Of a stretch of 12,407 nt of DNA, positions 1 to 7,147 are shown in pieces. This DNA is from Devosia equisanguinis (GTDB taxonomy: Bacteria > Pseudomonadota > Alphaproteobacteria > Rhizobiales > Devosiaceae), in contig CAMDAL010000091.1 in NCBI GenBank assembly GCA_945888565.1, positions 1 to 12,407 on the forward strand, given 5' to 3'. The number at the start of each line of letters is the position of its first letter. The first letter of the stretch is position 1. The notes under the pieces were generated by a model that was not told the origin of the DNA, made no database searches, and saw nothing but the letters and a program-made list of their open reading frames with translations. Position numbers and translations under genes: made by a program.

Positions 1-443
1 TGGCTGTCCCACACGCTGACGAGGTAAGGCCCGCCATCCTCCAGCACCCGATAGGCGGTCCGATACGACTGTTCCTTGTCGGGAAAGAACATCATACCGT
101 ACTGGCACACCAGCAGGTCGCAGCACGCGTCGTCGAAGGGCAGGTTCACCGCATCGGCGGTCTGCAGCACGATCGGCTCGCCCCGCGCGAACTTCCGCCG
201 CGCCACCTCGATCATCGGCGCATTGAGATCGGTGGCGATGATCTTGGTCCGCCCCGGCAGCTTGTCGCGCAGCGCCCGGCTGAGGATGCCGGTCCCCGCC
301 GCCGTCTCCACCACCAGCCTGGGTTCGAGCGCCTTGACCCGCTGCGCCATTCCCGCAGCGAAATCAGCAAACAGCACGGGCCCGAGCCCGCGATCATAGA
401 AGTCGGGGATCGCCCCCACGAATTTCGCGCTGTTGTGGTCCAT
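1..443 (-). CDS. Class I SAM-dependent methyltransferase, 3' end outside window
   Basis: Only the N-terminal 147 residues are present; the frame is open to the left edge, so the C-terminus and stop are missing. The Rossmann-fold SAM-binding loop (motif I) is seen as ETAAGTG at residues 46-52. An acidic residue (D72, in ATDLNAPMIEVAR) follows at the place that normally contacts the ribose. A motif-II/III-like stretch follows (ADAVNLPFDD around 96-105, then QYGMMFFPD). This layout matches the Methyltransf_11/UbiE-like group of small-molecule methyltransferases. The substrate cannot be told. The start at 443 is supported by GGAGG (plus-strand cctcc 451-455) seven bases upstream. It is transcribed in the same direction as the reductase gene, but a palindromic repeat separates them, so a shared operon is doubtful. 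The fold is secure; the reaction is not. Confidence 0.85.
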   Translation of the reverse strand, partial: MDHNSAKFVGAIPDFYDRGLGPVLFADFAAGMAQRVKALEPRLVVETAAGTGILSRALRDKLPGRTKIIATDLNAPMIEVARRKFARGEPIVLQTADAVNLPFDDACCDLLVCQYGMMFFPDKEQSYRTAYRVLEDGGPYLVSVWDS

Positions 444-480
444 GGCGGCTCCTCCGGTTGCCCGGATCCTACCACAAGCA

Positions 481-594
481 GACGGCCCCCTCCCATCCTC
501 CCCCATGAAGGGGGAGGTGCAGGCCGTGGGACACTCCGCCTCACCGCAAGCCCTCTTCACCTCCCCATCATCGGGGAGGCCGGGAGGGGCCGTC
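481..594. repeat. Nested palindromic intergenic repeat with two inner hairpins
   Basis: The ends form an inverted repeat: GACGGCCCCCTCCC at 481-494 against GGGAGGGGCCGTC at 582-594, with one extra C on the left. Inside lie two hairpins: CCTCCCCC (497-504)/GGGGGAGG (510-517) with loop ATGAA, and CCTCCCC (560-566)/GGGGAGG (573-579) with loop ATCATC. The inner arms can also pair with each other (GGGGAGGTG with CACCTCCCC), giving one long cruciform-like fold. It lies between the reductase stop and the methyltransferase start. Extragenic repeats with GGGGAGG arms are known from GC-rich alphaproteobacteria, so this is likely a dispersed REP/MITE-like element. It could also stop or attenuate transcription from the reductase gene. 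Confidence 0.75.
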
Positions 595-610
595 CCGGCA
601 GGAGTATCGG

Positions 611-1198
611 CTAAGCCGTCTTTCGCTCGTCCTCGACCTCAACCACCCGCGCCACCGCAAACCGCCCGATCCACTGCACGAACTGGTCGACCCAGATGTT
701 GAGGTTGGTCTTCACCCGCTCGTCGGTGAAGTTGAGCTCGTCGTCGATCGCCCCCGGCCGCGACTGGAAGTAGATCTCCGGCCGCCCCATCAGCGCCACG
801 CCCACCACCGGCAGGATCGAGCGCAGGTGCACCTGCGCCGCAGCAGTCCCGGACACGCCACCCGTCGCCCCGGCGATGGCGCCCGGCTTGTCCGTCCACA
901 CGCTCTCGCCAAACGGCCGCGACGGCCAGTCGATGGCATTCTTGAGGATACCCGGGATCGAGCGATTATACTCCGGCGTCACGAACAGCACCGCGTCGGC
1001 TTCACTGATCTCGCGCTTCATCGCGATCACCTCGGCCGGCGGATCGTTCCACAGCGTGTCGTCGTAGAACGGCAGGCTCGCGACATCGACGAAGTTGAAC
1101 TCGAGCCGACCGGCAGCAAGCTTCTCCAGCCCCTTCGCCAGCTTCATGTTGGACGAGCTCTCCCGCGTAGAGCCCACAAAGACCGCGACCTTGAACAT
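611..1198 (-). CDS. NADPH-dependent FMN reductase (ChrR/YieF-type quinone reductase)
   Basis: A 195-residue flavodoxin-like protein, close to the usual length of the ChrR/YieF family (about 188 residues in E. coli). The N-terminal FMN-phosphate loop GSTRESSSN (residues 9-17) follows the first beta strand. The family signature PEYNRSIPGILKNAIDW (75-91) and a second flavin loop, GATGG (110-114), are both intact. Family members are soluble cytosolic flavoproteins that pass two electrons from NAD(P)H to quinones. Many also reduce chromate or azo dyes, usually as side activities, so a chromate-specific name is not justified. The start at 1198 has a strong ribosome binding site, AAGGAGG (plus-strand cctcctt 1206-1212), seven bases upstream. 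A palindrome 29 bases above the start may be an operator. The gene seems to be a single transcription unit. Confidence 0.92.
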   Translation of the reverse strand: MFKVAVFVGSTRESSSNMKLAKGLEKLAAGRLEFNFVDVASLPFYDDTLWNDPPAEVIAMKREISEADAVLFVTPEYNRSIPGILKNAIDWPSRPFGESVWTDKPGAIAGATGGVSGTAAAQVHLRSILPVVGVALMGRPEIYFQSRPGAIDDELNFTDERVKTNLNIWVDQFVQWIGRFAVARVVEVEDERKTA

Positions 1199-1212
1199 CG
1201 CCAGGCCTCCTT

Positions 1213-1249
1213 AGTTACAAACAGTGACTTATGCTAAGTATGTGCACTG
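1213..1249 (-). promoter_or_regulatory. Palindromic candidate operator/promoter region of the FMN reductase
   Basis: ACTTA-TGC-TAAGT (1227-1239) is a perfect inverted repeat. It is flanked by a second, wider pair, CAGTG (1222-1226) and CACTG (1245-1249). Closer to the gene, AGTTAC (1213-1218) faces GTGACT (1224-1229) with one mismatch. Nested dyads just upstream of the ribosome binding site are typical of operators for dimeric repressors. HxlR/MarR-type redox sensors often control such reductases, but no regulator gene is visible here. No -35/-10 pair is clear. Confidence 0.4.
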
Positions 1250-1418
1250 ACTGCCACGGGCAAGGCGGCACACGCATGTAACCAGCGAACGCACTGTTCA
1301 ACAGGCCGATGGCAGGTTCACCGAGTTTTCGGGGGTAGGGGCGTAGCTCCGATTCTGTCCCGGTGCGCTATCAGACGGGGCTACGAACCTGGCGCGGAGC
1401 GTGCGCGGATTCGGTGCT

Positions 1419-1446
1419 GTCATCCCGGCTGTTCGGCCGGGATGAC
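1419..1446. repeat. Perfect 11-bp hairpin downstream of the autotransporter gene
   Basis: GTCATCCCGGC (1419-1429) and GCCGGGATGAC (1436-1446) pair perfectly around the loop TGTTCG. The hairpin lies 26 bases beyond the autotransporter stop. Neither side has a run of T, so it is not a standard intrinsic terminator. The arm GTCATCCCGG is a common core of alphaproteobacterial extragenic palindromes, which makes a dispersed repeat likely. It may still protect the 3' end of the autotransporter mRNA. The rest of 1250-1472 shows no gene, RNA gene or other clear signal. Confidence 0.6.
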
Positions 1447-1472
1447 GCTTCGTGGTTCGGCTAACGGAGCGG

Positions 1473-4397
1473 TCAGAACTTCGCTTCTAGCCGGCCACTG
1501 AGGCTGTGACGGCTCTGGCCGTCGCCGATCGCACCGTCGTAGACGAGGCCGACGGTCGTCGTCGCGCCCACCGCCTGCTCGAGCGCCAGCTGCAGCGCCA
1601 GCGCATCGGCCGCGATCGGCGCACCGGCCACCGTAAAGGTCTCGCCGCCGGCAAAGCTCTGCGACACGCTGCCGTCGAGATCGCCGAAGGCGTGCTGCCA
1701 GCCGATCTCACCCTTGAGGCTCGTCCGGCCACCATTGTCCTGCAGCAGGTTGGCCGTCCGCACGCCGAGGGTCACGAGACCATAGGCGCTGCTGTCCGCG
1801 TCGGAGCTGAGCGCCGCGACCCCACCGGTTTCGGTATAGGCCTCGCGGTTGAGAGCGACGAGCGCCAGTTGCCCGAACGGTTCGATCGTCGTGCCGCCGA
1901 TATCGAGCGTATAGCCCAGTTCACCGAACACCTGCCCGGTCCAGGCGCCATAGTCGGCGCTCAGCGTATCCAGCAGCGCCTGCCGCTCCGACGCCACCTG
2001 GCTCAGGCCGAGCCCTGCGCCGGTCTTGACGCTCCAGCCGCCCATTTCCTTGCCGGCATAGGCGCCGAAATAGAGTGTATCGACATCCGCGCTCGACAGG
2101 CGGTCGTCCGCTTCCACCGCGTCATGGCCGTAGCCGCCCACGAGCCCAACGCGCCAGCCGTCGATCTGCGTATCGACGCCGCCGATCACGCCGCCGCTCC
2201 GCGTCGTCGTGTCTGCCGCATTGCCGTTGCCGTCGGTCTGCGCGATGGCGCCGAAGCTGCTGATCCAGCCGGCCGACAGGGCCGCGTCGGGAGCGAAATC
2301 CGGGAACGGGGCAGCCTCCGGCGCCTCGGCATAGCCGAGCACCGCGTTGTCGTCGGCCGGAGCCGTCAGGTTGTCGAGACGCCCGAACGCTGCACTGCGC
2401 AGCCAGCGGCTGTCGTTCAGCAGGGCCGTTTCCGTCGAGGCGTGGATTTCGCCTGACAGCAGGTCGAAGCTTTCGGCGATCATCTCGTCGGAGAAGAACA
2501 TCGCGCTGTCGAACACATCGTTGCCGAGCCCGAGGGCCTGCACGGCCGCTGCGGCCGCCTTCTGGTTTTCGGTCCCCACGAAGTCCGACCAGTCGTCGGT
2601 CACCGCGGCAAACGTCACGTCCACGCCACTGGTGGTGTTGTACGCGACAAGCGTGTCGACCAGGGAGGCATGGTCGTTGACGACAAAGCCGTCGCCCTCC
2701 TCGTCTATGAGGCTGCCCTGTCCGACGGTGATGATCGAATAGGTCGCCGTGGGGTCGAGGCCGGGCAAGAGGGTAAGGTCGAGCAGCGCGCCGTCGGCGA
2801 TCGTCGCAATCGCCTGCGAACCGAGCTCCAGCTTGTCATAACCACTACCGCCCAGTTGCATCTTCAGCCGGCTGCCCGACTGCAGCGTCAGGTCGCCGTT
2901 GACCTGCAGCGTGCCGAGCCCGGCCACATCGCCCGGGCTCAAAGTTCCGCCGTTCTCGACCGTAACTGCACCAACGCTGCCGTCGCCGCCCAGAAGTGCA
3001 TTGGCGTTCACCGTGACGCCGAGGCCGGAAAGATCGGCATTGGCGTAAAGCTCGCCGCCGCTCACGACGGCATCGCCTGCAAGGCCCGCTGAGTCCGCGG
3101 TCAGCCGCGTCACGCCCGCGAGGTGCTTGATCGACGCGCCGGTGCCGCTCAGCGTCTGGTCGAGCACATAGTTCGTGTCGGTATGGTTGAACACCAGCGT
3201 TGCATCGCCGTCGCCGAACACGATACCCAGCGTGCCGCCGTCGAGATTGCCCGCCGCCGCCGCCGCATCGCCTTCGGCCGCGCCGATGTTCAGCACGCCG
3301 ACCGAGCCGTTATTGGTGGCGATGTTGATCTGGTTTGCCGCCTTCAGCAGCGCACCGTTCGCCACCGTTACAGTGCCGTTGCCGTTGAATCCGGCCCGGA
3401 AATTGCCCGGCGATCCGGCCGATGCGTTGGGCAGCACTTCATAGATCGTGCCGGGTCCCGTGATCGTCAGCTTGCCGACCGCTCCGGTATCCACGCCGAC
3501 CGCGCTGGTGGCGGCGCGGGCATAGGCGCCATCCGATACCACCACCGTGCCGTTGCCGGGATCGCCGTTGCCGGTCCCGCCGATGTAGATTGGCAGCCCG
3601 TTCACCCAGCGCGTCCCCGCGCCGGTCACCAGCATGGTCGCGGTACTGCTGCCGCCGATATAGCTGCCGTCGGCATCGAGCACCGCGCCGCCCGACAGTT
3701 CGATGTGTCCGCCGTCCGGCGAGAACCACCCATCTGCATTGCCCCAGGTGACCTCATCCTCGTCGCGCGCGCCGACCTTCAGCACCGTCCCGGCGCCGTT
3801 GATATAGATATCGCTGTCGCCGCGCCCGTAGAAGTTCAGCTGGGTCGTCAGGTGCGCGCCATTCGTCACCCGCACCGTGCTGCTATTGTCGCCGTAGCTT
3901 CGCACATCGATCAACTCGAACACCACATTGGTGCCAGCGCCATCGACCGAAAGATGGCCGATGCCGCCCTGTGTCGGCGTCTCGAGGTTGTCATAGTCGC
4001 CTACGTAAACGGCGCCGGTAACGGTGCCCGTTGCGCCGCTTTCGAAGGTCAGCGAACCGGTGCCGAGGTTGCCGACCTTAAGGTAGTCGTCCACCACGAA
4101 CCCGGCCCCGGCGCCCGTCACAGTCACCGTGCCCGTCGATCCCGTCTGGTTGCCGATGATCGCGCCATCTCCGGCGGTCACGACGATGCCGGGTGCGATG
4201 GTCAGCGTCCCGCTTTCGCCGGCAGCGTCGCCCACGGTCAGCAGGTCGACGGTGAGAGCGCTCGACGGCGTCAAGGTTGCGCCCGGCGCGGTCGCAGAGA
4301 CCACCAGGGGAGCTGCGGCGGCGGGCAGGGCCGTTCCTAAGCCGATTGCGACACACAGGGCGGTTGATGCGAGCAGGCTGGCGTTGAAACGCTTCAT
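1473..4397 (-). CDS. Type V autotransporter with T5SS/PEP-CTERM-type repeat passenger
   Basis: A 974-residue secreted surface protein. Residues 1-29 are a Sec signal peptide: a KR charge pair, a hydrophobic core, then ALPAAAA with likely cleavage near 28-29. Residues ~60-320 hold about five beta-solenoid repeats marked by VTGAGAGF (93), VDGAGTNV (151), INGAGTVL (199), VTGAGTRW (257) and ITGPGTIY (312). These resemble the T5SS/PEP-CTERM-associated repeat. A further beta-helical region with NGGTLSPGD (482-490) and GSGYDKLEL (517-525) is typical of autotransporter passengers. Residues ~710-974 form the outer-membrane beta-barrel, ending in the canonical terminal Phe (RLEAKF). No cysteine is seen after the signal peptide. 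A longer frame begins at 4529, but its first 44 residues are not signal-like. The start at 4397 has GAGGA five bases upstream. The function, adhesin or other, is not evident. Confidence 0.92.
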   Translation of the reverse strand: MKRFNASLLASTALCVAIGLGTALPAAAAPLVVSATAPGATLTPSSALTVDLLTVGDAAGESGTLTIAPGIVVTAGDGAIIGNQTGSTGTVTVTGAGAGFVVDDYLKVGNLGTGSLTFESGATGTVTGAVYVGDYDNLETPTQGGIGHLSVDGAGTNVVFELIDVRSYGDNSSTVRVTNGAHLTTQLNFYGRGDSDIYINGAGTVLKVGARDEDEVTWGNADGWFSPDGGHIELSGGAVLDADGSYIGGSSTATMLVTGAGTRWVNGLPIYIGGTGNGDPGNGTVVVSDGAYARAATSAVGVDTGAVGKLTITGPGTIYEVLPNASAGSPGNFRAGFNGNGTVTVANGALLKAANQINIATNNGSVGVLNIGAAEGDAAAAAGNLDGGTLGIVFGDGDATLVFNHTDTNYVLDQTLSGTGASIKHLAGVTRLTADSAGLAGDAVVSGGELYANADLSGLGVTVNANALLGGDGSVGAVTVENGGTLSPGDVAGLGTLQVNGDLTLQSGSRLKMQLGGSGYDKLELGSQAIATIADGALLDLTLLPGLDPTATYSIITVGQGSLIDEEGDGFVVNDHASLVDTLVAYNTTSGVDVTFAAVTDDWSDFVGTENQKAAAAAVQALGLGNDVFDSAMFFSDEMIAESFDLLSGEIHASTETALLNDSRWLRSAAFGRLDNLTAPADDNAVLGYAEAPEAAPFPDFAPDAALSAGWISSFGAIAQTDGNGNAADTTTRSGGVIGGVDTQIDGWRVGLVGGYGHDAVEADDRLSSADVDTLYFGAYAGKEMGGWSVKTGAGLGLSQVASERQALLDTLSADYGAWTGQVFGELGYTLDIGGTTIEPFGQLALVALNREAYTETGGVAALSSDADSSAYGLVTLGVRTANLLQDNGGRTSLKGEIGWQHAFGDLDGSVSQSFAGGETFTVAGAPIAADALALQLALEQAVGATTTVGLVYDGAIGDGQSRHSLSGRLEAKF

Positions 4398-4402
4398 GAC
4401 TA

Positions 4403-4407
4403 TCCTC
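4403..4407 (-). promoter_or_regulatory. Ribosome binding site fixing the autotransporter start
   Basis: GAGGA on the minus strand lies five bases before the ATG at 4397, which opens directly onto a signal peptide. This favours it over the in-frame upstream ATG at 4529. Confidence 0.7.
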
Positions 4408-4455
4408 GACGCGGGCACCTTGGGCGCGTCGTCCCGGTGCGAGTTTTTTGTGGTC

Positions 4456-4491
4456 AGTATTACATTAAGATTCAGAATTAATTCCAGAATC
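4456..4491 (-). promoter_or_regulatory. Candidate autotransporter promoter with dyad and two GANTC sites
   Basis: This AT-rich patch stands out from the GC-rich surroundings. On the minus strand TAATACT (plus 4456-4462) resembles a -10 element; the best -35 candidate, TGGAAT (plus 4481-4486), is weak. An imperfect dyad, GATTCAGAATTAATTCCAGAATC, spans 4469-4491 around the palindrome GAATTAATTC. Its two ends are GANTC sites (GATTC 4469-4473 and GAATC 4487-4491), the target of the alphaproteobacterial methylase CcrM. The dyad covers the -35 region, so a regulator or methylation state could act there. The promoter call is an inference. Confidence 0.35.
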
Positions 4492-4493
4492 GT

Positions 4494-4509
4494 CCCCGTT
4501 ACTTCGGGG
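4494..4509. other. Small GC hairpin between ycjF and the autotransporter gene
   Basis: CCCCG (4494-4498) pairs with CGGGG (4505-4509) around a six-base loop. It sits about 55 bases past the ycjF stop, and no T run follows on the minus strand. It might help end ycjF transcription, but the signal is weak. The remaining bases from 4510 to 4563 show nothing clear. Confidence 0.25.
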
Positions 4510-4563
4510 CGATCATGTGTTGCAGTCAAGGCATAGCTTAGGCGAATATGCGGGGAAGTTATG

Positions 4564-5586
4564 CTAAGGTCTGGGGTTTTCCAGAACCTTTCCCAAGTCG
4601 GCGATGAAGTCCTTCACCATCGGCTGCTTCACCGCCACGAACGGCAGCGGTCGCACGACCCGCATCGCCGCAATCCCCACCCGCACCGTCATCAGCCCGT
4701 TGACCACGCCCTCGCCGAGCCGCGCCGACAGCTTCGCCGCCAGTCCCTGGCCGAGCAGCTGCTCCACCACCCCGTCGGTCAGCACCAAGCCGCCCGTGAC
4801 CGCCAGATGCGCGAGGATCGCCCCGACCAGCCGCCACGTGCCGATCAGCCCCGGCCGCGCCCCGTAGAGCCGCGCGATATCGCCCCCGAGCCGCACGCTC
4901 TCGAACACCACGAACGCGATATCCACCAGCGCCCGCGGGCTCACCGTCGTCACCAGCGCCACGCGCCGCGCCGAGGCCGCCGTCAGCGCCCGGGCACGGG
5001 CATCAAGCGGCGCCATCAGCAGCCGCTCGCTCAGTCGCACATGCTCCGCCCCGTCGAACACCTGCCGGCCGTTGGCTTCCAGTTCGTCGCGCGCCCGCGC
5101 CAGGTCGGCCCGCCGCGCGTAGATCCCGAGCAGCTCCGTCGCGATCGCCCGACCCTTGCGGGCGTCGTCCGTCTCGATCACCCGCACCGCCTCATCCCGC
5201 AGCCGGTCGAGCGCCCGCAGCCTCATCAGCGACGCCACCTCGCGGATGACGATGGCGATCAGCGCCATCACCAGCACGATGACCAGCGCCACGGCCACCC
5301 AGCCGAGCCATGGCTGCGCGGCGAACAACTCGCTCACCAGCCTCTCGGCCGCCAGCCCGAGGGCCAGCGACACCAGCAGCCCGCCGGCCATCCAGGCGAT
5401 CCGCCCCGGCCAGCGCATCAGTCGCGGTGGCTCCGCTACCTCGGCATCCAGATCGATGGTGTCATCCGACAGCACCTCGATCACCTCGGGCACCGCCGCC
5501 GCTTCGGGCGCAAAGGCCCGTGGCTTCCGCATCGCCTCGATCTCGCCGGTCGCCGTAGTCACCGGCCGGGCAAAGGGTGGTTTCAT
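4564..5586 (-). CDS. ycjF: YcjF family (TIGR01620/DUF697) inner-membrane protein
   Basis: A 340-residue membrane protein, close to E. coli YcjF (about 353). The first ~60 residues are acidic, proline-rich and probably cytosolic. Two membrane segments follow at about 63-83 (IAWMAGGLLVSLALGLAAE) and 94-116 (WLGWVAVALVIVLVMALIA). A helical region with many Arg and Glu comes next, then the C-terminal DUF697-like part (about 200-330) with the stretch SPRALVDIAFVVFESVRLGG. Its ATG overlaps the ycjX stop as ATGA, so the two are translationally coupled and probably act together. In enterobacteria the pair belongs to the phage-shock (Psp) regulon; no psp gene is visible here. The molecular role is unknown even in E. 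coli. Family assignment is firm and function is not. Confidence 0.9.
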   Translation of the reverse strand: MKPPFARPVTTATGEIEAMRKPRAFAPEAAAVPEVIEVLSDDTIDLDAEVAEPPRLMRWPGRIAWMAGGLLVSLALGLAAERLVSELFAAQPWLGWVAVALVIVLVMALIAIVIREVASLMRLRALDRLRDEAVRVIETDDARKGRAIATELLGIYARRADLARARDELEANGRQVFDGAEHVRLSERLLMAPLDARARALTAASARRVALVTTVSPRALVDIAFVVFESVRLGGDIARLYGARPGLIGTWRLVGAILAHLAVTGGLVLTDGVVEQLLGQGLAAKLSARLGEGVVNGLMTVRVGIAAMRVVRPLPFVAVKQPMVKDFIADLGKVLENPRP

Positions 5587-7019
5587 CTGAGCCAGTCCCC
5601 GATCAGGAATTCGAGCGCCCGGTCGAACCGGATATGCGGCAGCACCACGTTGCCCCCGGCGTTCTTCTCCAGCCTGCCCGGCGGCTGGAAGCGCAGGAAG
5701 TTGAGCGCCACCGGCTCGCTCAGCAGCTTGTCCGGATCGGCCGGCAGGTCGCCGGGAAACAGCGCAACCTCGGTCATCCCGTCATACGTCACACCATCAA
5801 GCACTTCGCCCGCCTGGGGCGTCCCGACGATCACCTCGTGCTTGTCGCCCCCATCCGCCACCACGCTTTCCCGCGTCGCCCGGATGGCGGCAAGCGCCAC
5901 CGATTTCGTCATCGCCCCGGCAAACTTCGCCCGCGTGCCCGCCTGCGCTACCAGCCGGTTCATCAGCGCCTCGAGCCGGTCATGGCTCGACGAATGGATG
6001 TGGTCGGCCTTCGTCGCCGCGAACAGGATGCGATCGATCCGCCGCGCTACGAGGCGGGTCAGCACATTGTTATCCCCCTGCCTGAAGCAGGCGAGAATAT
6101 CGGTCAGCGCCGTTTCGAGGTCGGCTACCGCTGCCGGCCCGGCATTCAGCGCGCGCAGCGTGTCGACCAGCACGATCTGCCGGTCGAGCCGGGCAAAATG
6201 GTCGCGGAAGAAGGGCCGCACCACCAGCGCCTTGTAGGCCTCGTACCGCCGCTCCATCATGGCGTGGAGGCTTGCCGAGCGGGCAGCGCCCGCAGGCGGC
6301 GGCAGCGGCGCAAAGGTCAGGGCAGGGGAGCCTTCGAGGTCCCCCGGCATCAGGAACCGCCCGGGCGGCAGCGTCGACAGGGCTCCGTCTTCGCGGGCGG
6401 CGCGCAGATACGCCGTGAACGCCTGCGCCAGCCGCTCCGCCGTCGGCTCATCTGCCTCACCAAGCGGATCGACGGCTGAAATGTCGTTCAGGAAGCGTTC
6501 AGCTTCATGGCCATTTCGGGCCCGTTGGAGGGCCGCCGCGCTCCACTCGCCATAATTGAGTGAGAGCAGCGGCAGGTCGAGCAGCCACTCCCCGGGATAA
6601 TCGACGATGTCGAGGTTCAGCACCGTCGGCCCCTGCCAGCCGCGCGTCCAGCGTTGACTCTGGAACTTCAGTTGCAGCCGTATCTGGCTGATCTTCCTCG
6701 TGCTTTCCGGCCACGTCGCCGGCTTCCCCGTCAGCGCCTTGAGGTGCTGCTCATAGGCAAAGCGCGGCACCCCCTGATCCGGATGCTCGACGAGCCGCGC
6801 CCCGATGAACCGCCCCTCAGTCATCGCCGAGAACCCCGGCAGCCGCCCTCCGGTCGTCAGGTTGTGGATCAGCGCCGTGATGAAAATCGTTTTGCCAGAG
6901 CGACTTAGTCCCGTCACCCCCAGCCGCAGCGTCGGCGTGAACGGCGCCACCGCGGCATCGGCGAGGTTGGAAAGCGCAATGCCCAGCTCATCGGTAAGGG
7001 TCGTCGGTGGCTGCGGCAC
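5583..7019 (-). CDS. ycjX: YcjX-type P-loop GTPase
   Basis: A 478-residue P-loop NTPase matching E. coli YcjX (about 465) along its length. The Walker A motif GLSRSGKT is at residues 37-44 and the switch-II-like DYPG is at 140-143 (in DIVDYPGEWLLDLP). A TKAD motif at 336-339 (ILFAATKADH) fits guanine recognition. The C-terminus PHIRFDRALEFLIGDWLR is nearly identical to the family ending as I recall it. The family is linked to envelope stress in enterobacteria, but its biochemistry is poorly known. The start is set at GTG 7019, because AGGAG lies five bases upstream and the conserved region begins soon after. The longer frame from ATG 7124 would add 35 unconserved residues and nearly reach the divergent glycosyltransferase gene. 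It is followed immediately by ycjF in the same operon. Confidence 0.93.
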   Translation of the reverse strand: MPQPPTTLTDELGIALSNLADAAVAPFTPTLRLGVTGLSRSGKTIFITALIHNLTTGGRLPGFSAMTEGRFIGARLVEHPDQGVPRFAYEQHLKALTGKPATWPESTRKISQIRLQLKFQSQRWTRGWQGPTVLNLDIVDYPGEWLLDLPLLSLNYGEWSAAALQRARNGHEAERFLNDISAVDPLGEADEPTAERLAQAFTAYLRAAREDGALSTLPPGRFLMPGDLEGSPALTFAPLPPPAGAARSASLHAMMERRYEAYKALVVRPFFRDHFARLDRQIVLVDTLRALNAGPAAVADLETALTDILACFRQGDNNVLTRLVARRIDRILFAATKADHIHSSSHDRLEALMNRLVAQAGTRAKFAGAMTKSVALAAIRATRESVVADGGDKHEVIVGTPQAGEVLDGVTYDGMTEVALFPGDLPADPDKLLSEPVALNFLRFQPPGRLEKNAGGNVVLPHIRFDRALEFLIGDWLR

Positions 7020-7024
7020 GGAAG

Positions 7025-7029
7025 CTCCT
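7025..7029 (-). promoter_or_regulatory. Ribosome binding site fixing the ycjX GTG start
   Basis: AGGAG on the minus strand, five bases before GTG at 7019. It decides for the GTG over the upstream in-frame ATG at 7124, which has no comparable site. The 128-base gap to the divergent glycosyltransferase gene (7020-7147) must hold promoters for both directions. I cannot assign -35/-10 elements there with confidence. Confidence 0.65.
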
Positions 7030-7147
7030 GATCTGCCGACAGAAAATAGGCGCTGCCGCCCCCGATGCAAGCCGATGAAGCTCCGGGAGCAGATATTCCA
7101 CCCCGCCATTCGGCCTTTCTTCACCCCTCCGGGCCAAAGTTAACCGC

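Noticed and set aside
1250..1418. Possible small RNA or tRNA in the gap between the reductase and the autotransporter
   Set aside because: No cloverleaf, terminator or open frame with a ribosome binding site can be seen.
1506..2456. Plus-strand frame (316 codons) antisense to the barrel region
   Set aside because: Low-complexity Arg/Ala/Glu composition and no recognisable motif; it mirrors the true barrel coding strand.
3123..4340. Long plus-strand frame (405 codons) antisense to the autotransporter
   Set aside because: Its product is Arg/His/Ala-rich with no domain, as expected opposite GC-rich repeats. The minus-strand frame has a signal peptide, repeats and barrel.
4465..4481. CtrA box (TTAA-N7-TTAA)
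   Set aside because: Two TTAA blocks occur, but they are nine bases apart, not seven.
4398..4529. Upstream in-frame start for the autotransporter (ATG 4529)
   Set aside because: It would put 44 non-signal residues before a classic signal peptide and place the likely promoter inside the gene; ATG 4397 has its own ribosome binding site.
4561..6237. Plus-strand frame (558 codons) over ycjF and ycjX
   Set aside because: Composition is His/Arg/Pro/Gln-rich, with no ribosome binding site; both genes beneath it match known families.
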